Below are positions 61,815-64,000 of a DNA stretch of 64,000 bases, piece after piece. The stretch's first letter is position 1; the number at the start of each line of letters is the position of its first letter. The notes below the pieces were generated by a model, which had not been told where the DNA came from, did not search any database, and saw only the letters and a list, made by a program, of their open reading frames with translations. A program made the translations under genes and the position numbers. This stretch comes from Fusarium oxysporum f. sp. lycopersici 4287 (lineage: Eukaryota; Ascomycota; Sordariomycetes; Hypocreales; Nectriaceae). The stretch spans positions 2,906,650-2,970,649 of the forward strand of contig NC_030993.1 in NCBI RefSeq assembly GCF_000149955.1, written 5' to 3'.

Positions 61815-64000
61815 TCAATCCTCATCCTCTTCGTTGATCGGGGCAGGTGTTCGTCGCTCCGTACGCCTCTTAGGTCGTCGGTGTCGTGAACTACTGATGT
61901 TACTGGCCGAATCATCAGGCATGATGTCGACATCATCAAATGCCCAGTCATCGTCACTTCCCGGATCACGATCGCTTTCGCCAGCCCAAGCCGGGCGCTC
62001 ATAGCCCGAAGCTTGGGAATTTCCAGAGTTGGGGCCGGACAGCACGTCAATACGACGGCGGTTCTGCAAGTTCTGCATCAAAGCAGCTCCTCGCTGGCGT
62101 AGTGCATTCCGGACAACTTCAGCCTTCTTGTGCAACTTCTCGAAGGCATCCTCCAGAGTCTCCATTCCCTTATAGATCTCTCGTTCAATTTCTGCAATGG
62201 CTGCCATTTCCATCTCCTCATCGTTCGAGACGGCCTGTCGACTTCCGGGCATCCCTGTAGTGTTGACACTGACGAATGAGGCTGGTGTTGTACCTCGTGA
62301 GTAGACCGAAAAAGGAGTCGTGTTTCTCGAACTGAACGACGATGAAGCTCTAGGTCCGGGGCTCATCGTTCGTGTATTGTAATAGGCACTAGCGGGGGTC
62401 GGTCCGCGCGATTCATTGTGAGGAGTTTGTGGCACATCATCATCAGCTCCTGACCAGAGGAAGCCGTCGAAGCGACCAGAAATGAGAATCTCCCACTCCG
62501 AATTGTTGATGTTGGAAAGTGCAACGAGGAGATCATGCGTATGCGGGTTCTTAACCAGATACGTAGCCGATTCAGCGTCTCGTGGCACTTGCTGCAATCT
62601 ATATAGCCGCTGCAGGGCCAGGCCGGTCTTAATGAGAAAATCTGTTCGTGGTCGATGACCAGGTGTAGGAGCACGAACTGACGACTTCAGCTCCTTCGAG
62701 CCGGTCATGATCGCGTTAAAGTAAGGGCGGTCCTCGGGGTCAAGGTTTGTGAGAATAGCAAAGGACAATGTCTCGTCGTCGACATCTTGGGGAGGTGGCA
62801 CTGGTGTTTCTCCAGTGTTGGATAGCCATCGGTCGACAGCAGAGCGAACTTTCTTCGACTGACGGAGATAGTGCTCCCTAAATTCCTCCGCAATATCAGG
62901 GTCCAGCTGGACAGGCGACTGAGGTCGAGGAGGTTTGTCGCCGGAGATTTCAGCAGCTTTGGTGCCAACTTCGGCAAGATCAAAGGGCGGCCACTGCGGG
63001 AGGTCAATTCGACCGCTCACCCACTCTAACACATCACCCCAGTTGAGACCATCGTGGATTTCATGAGGGTTATCGCACATGATGCAAGTGCAACCATGAG
63101 GAGGCAGGTCGCGAGAAAAGACATTTTCGAGGCGGTCCAACAGCCTGCGAGCAACAGAACGGTGCCCAGTAGCGACAGCAATAGAACCCTGCTTGCTGAG
63201 TACTGTGTTGTACTGGTCTAATAGATTATGGAAGGGAGCAAACAGGGTGTCTGTACCGACTAGAGGAGGGTTTGAAGGTCGGTTCCCATTCTGACGGGGC
63301 AAAACAGAAAGGAAGTTCTTAGGGGCTGTGTAAGCCAGGCCACCGTTCTGGAGCAAATAGTCGACTCGCGGCATATCGTGAACATCGAGCGCAGGAGGGG
63401 GAGGAGGAGGTGGAGGCGGAGGAGCAGCACCAAAAGCAGACGCAGGTGTTGCTGTCTTCGAATGCAGATTTGAATCGACGTCTTGGACGTCGATGACTGA
63501 GGGAGTCTCAGGCTTGGCATCCGGGTATCCATGAGGGAATGGGGCCTGGGTTGGTGTCCTGGGAGATGAATCCTGAGCGCTTGAAGGGGAAGATGCTCCA
63601 TCGACATCATACCTTCTGTGACTTCGAGTAGATGATGTTCGGTGGATAGAGCGATGAGAAGAACTGGATGCCCGGGAATCAGAACGGCGAATCTTGTCGC
63701 CAGAGCGGCGCGATGAAGACTTGACGTAGGTAGCTTGGCTTGAGACTCCGGACCGACGACTCACACGGGAGCGCTCCTCGTTTCGTGATGCCGAGCGAGA
63801 TAGACTTGACACTCTTGATTTTGGCTGTTCAAGACCAGCCTCGGATGCTGGGGGTTCTTCTGTAGGCGTTCGGATCCTTGGGGTTTCCTCTCTAGGTGTC
63901 TCAACCTTTGGCGTTTCATTTTCGGGGGCTTCCTCTTTTGGATATTCTTCTTTGGCTGGATCCTCTGGTGTTTCCTCGTTCACTGCTGTTTTGTCCGCAT
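61815..64000 (-). CDS. Large disordered protein, 5' end beyond the window
   Basis: One open frame of at least 727 codons ends at 61815 and is still open at the right edge of the window, so the N-terminus is missing. The visible N-terminal 250 residues are disordered: Glu/Pro-rich TPxEETP-type repeats, then a Ser/Arg-rich block, then a poly-Pro run of about ten residues. A folded region of about 350 residues follows (DTLFAPFHNLLDQYNTVL, VARRLLDRLENVFSRDLPPH, GCTCIMCDNPHEIHDGLNWG), with a CTCIMC Cys cluster. The C-terminus has a coiled coil (MAAIAEIEREIYKGMETLED) and an acidic end. I know no named family with certainty; conserved, uncharacterised ascomycete proteins of this plan exist. A scaffold role is only a guess. 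Confidence 0.7.
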   Translation of the reverse strand, partial: ADKTAVNEETPEDPAKEEYPKEEAPENETPKVETPREETPRIRTPTEEPPASEAGLEQPKSRVSSLSRSASRNEERSRVSRRSGVSSQATYVKSSSRRSGDKIRRSDSRASSSSHRSIHRTSSTRSHRRYDVDGASSPSSAQDSSPRTPTQAPFPHGYPDAKPETPSVIDVQDVDSNLHSKTATPASAFGAAPPPPPPPPPPALDVHDMPRVDYLLQNGGLAYTAPKNFLSVLPRQNGNRPSNPPLVGTDTLFAPFHNLLDQYNTVLSKQGSIAVATGHRSVARRLLDRLENVFSRDLPPHGCTCIMCDNPHEIHDGLNWGDVLEWVSGRIDLPQWPPFDLAEVGTKAAEISGDKPPRPQSPVQLDPDIAEEFREHYLRQSKKVRSAVDRWLSNTGETPVPPPQDVDDETLSFAILTNLDPEDRPYFNAIMTGSKELKSSVRAPTPGHRPRTDFLIKTGLALQRLYRLQQVPRDAESATYLVKNPHTHDLLVALSNINNSEWEILISGRFDGFLWSGADDDVPQTPHNESRGPTPASAYYNTRTMSPGPRASSSFSSRNTTPFSVYSRGTTPASFVSVNTTGMPGSRQAVSNDEEMEMAAIAEIEREIYKGMETLEDAFEKLHKKAEVVRNALRQRGAALMQNLQNRRRIDVLSGPNSGNSQASGYERPAWAGESDRDPGSDDDWAFDDVDIMPDDSASNISSSRHRRPKRRTERRTPAPINEEDED

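Noticed and set aside
1..64000. CRISPR arrays, insertion sequences, prophage, operons or biosynthetic gene clusters
   Set aside because: The sequence is eukaryotic nuclear DNA. I saw no transposase, integrase, reverse transcriptase, PKS, NRPS or terpene synthase motifs in any frame.

Overview
The window is a stretch of nuclear DNA from a filamentous ascomycete. Genes are compact, lie on both strands without operons, and carry short introns (about 44-100 nt) with GTRAGT-like donors, CTRAC-like branch sites and YAG acceptors. The gene set (Rac1, SURF1, CENP-T, COQ4, CHCHD2/MIX17, DCAF11-type WD40, GDT1/TMEM165, Sec61 gamma) together with F-box and Zn2Cys6 families fits a Sordariomycete. A Fusarium-like Hypocrealean is my best guess from protein flavour; it was not tested by any search. 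One assembly gap of 125 N lies at 20113-20237.

Layout. 1-5 kb: a Cys-rich single-pass membrane protein and a 717-aa orphan. 5-8 kb: gene-poor. 7.9-16.7 kb: housekeeping block with a Nop6-like RRM protein, Rac1 (five exons), tRNA-Cys(GCA), a DUF4267-type membrane protein, CENP-T and SURF1. 16.8-24.9 kb: less conserved, with a diverged repeat of about 180 bp, a Zn2Cys6 factor interrupted by the gap, a MYND finger protein, a frame-disrupted gene and a SET methyltransferase. 25.4-35.6 kb: second housekeeping block with a UBX/erasin-like protein, MIX17, cytosolic AsnRS, LRP1/Rrp47, a mitochondrial ApbA/Cbs2-like protein, PDCD5 and COQ4. 36-50.8 kb: accessory block with two tandem F-box proteins, a long intergenic region with a possible BTB remnant, a small Cys-rich ORF, an aminoglycoside-phosphotransferase-like kinase, a diverged DEAH helicase, an RRM protein interrupted by an in-frame TAG, and two small orphans. 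51-64 kb: third conserved block with a CFIm68-like RRM protein, Sec61 gamma, DCAF11, a decayed endonuclease/exonuclease/phosphatase pseudogene, GDT1 and the 5'-truncated end of a large disordered protein.

The genes do not form one pathway. Shared themes are mitochondrial function (SURF1, COQ4, MIX17, the Cbs2-like protein), RNA metabolism (Nop6, LRP1, CFIm68-like, DEAH helicase, RRM protein), ER/Golgi function (UBX4-like, Sec61 gamma, GDT1) and ubiquitin ligase adaptors (F-box proteins, DCAF11).

The most interesting signal is three separate genes (stops at 1930, 9107 and 48064) in which an in-frame TAG is followed in the same frame by coding-like sequence. The RRM gene is the strongest case: its 409-codon, three-exon frame is intact apart from that one codon. 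Because Fusarium and relatives are known to edit UAG to UGG by A-to-I mRNA editing in sexual tissue, these are testable editing or readthrough candidates. Ordinary pseudogenisation, missed introns and base errors remain alternatives. Exon boundaries below were placed by hand from splice motifs, reading phase and family knowledge; none is supported by transcripts.
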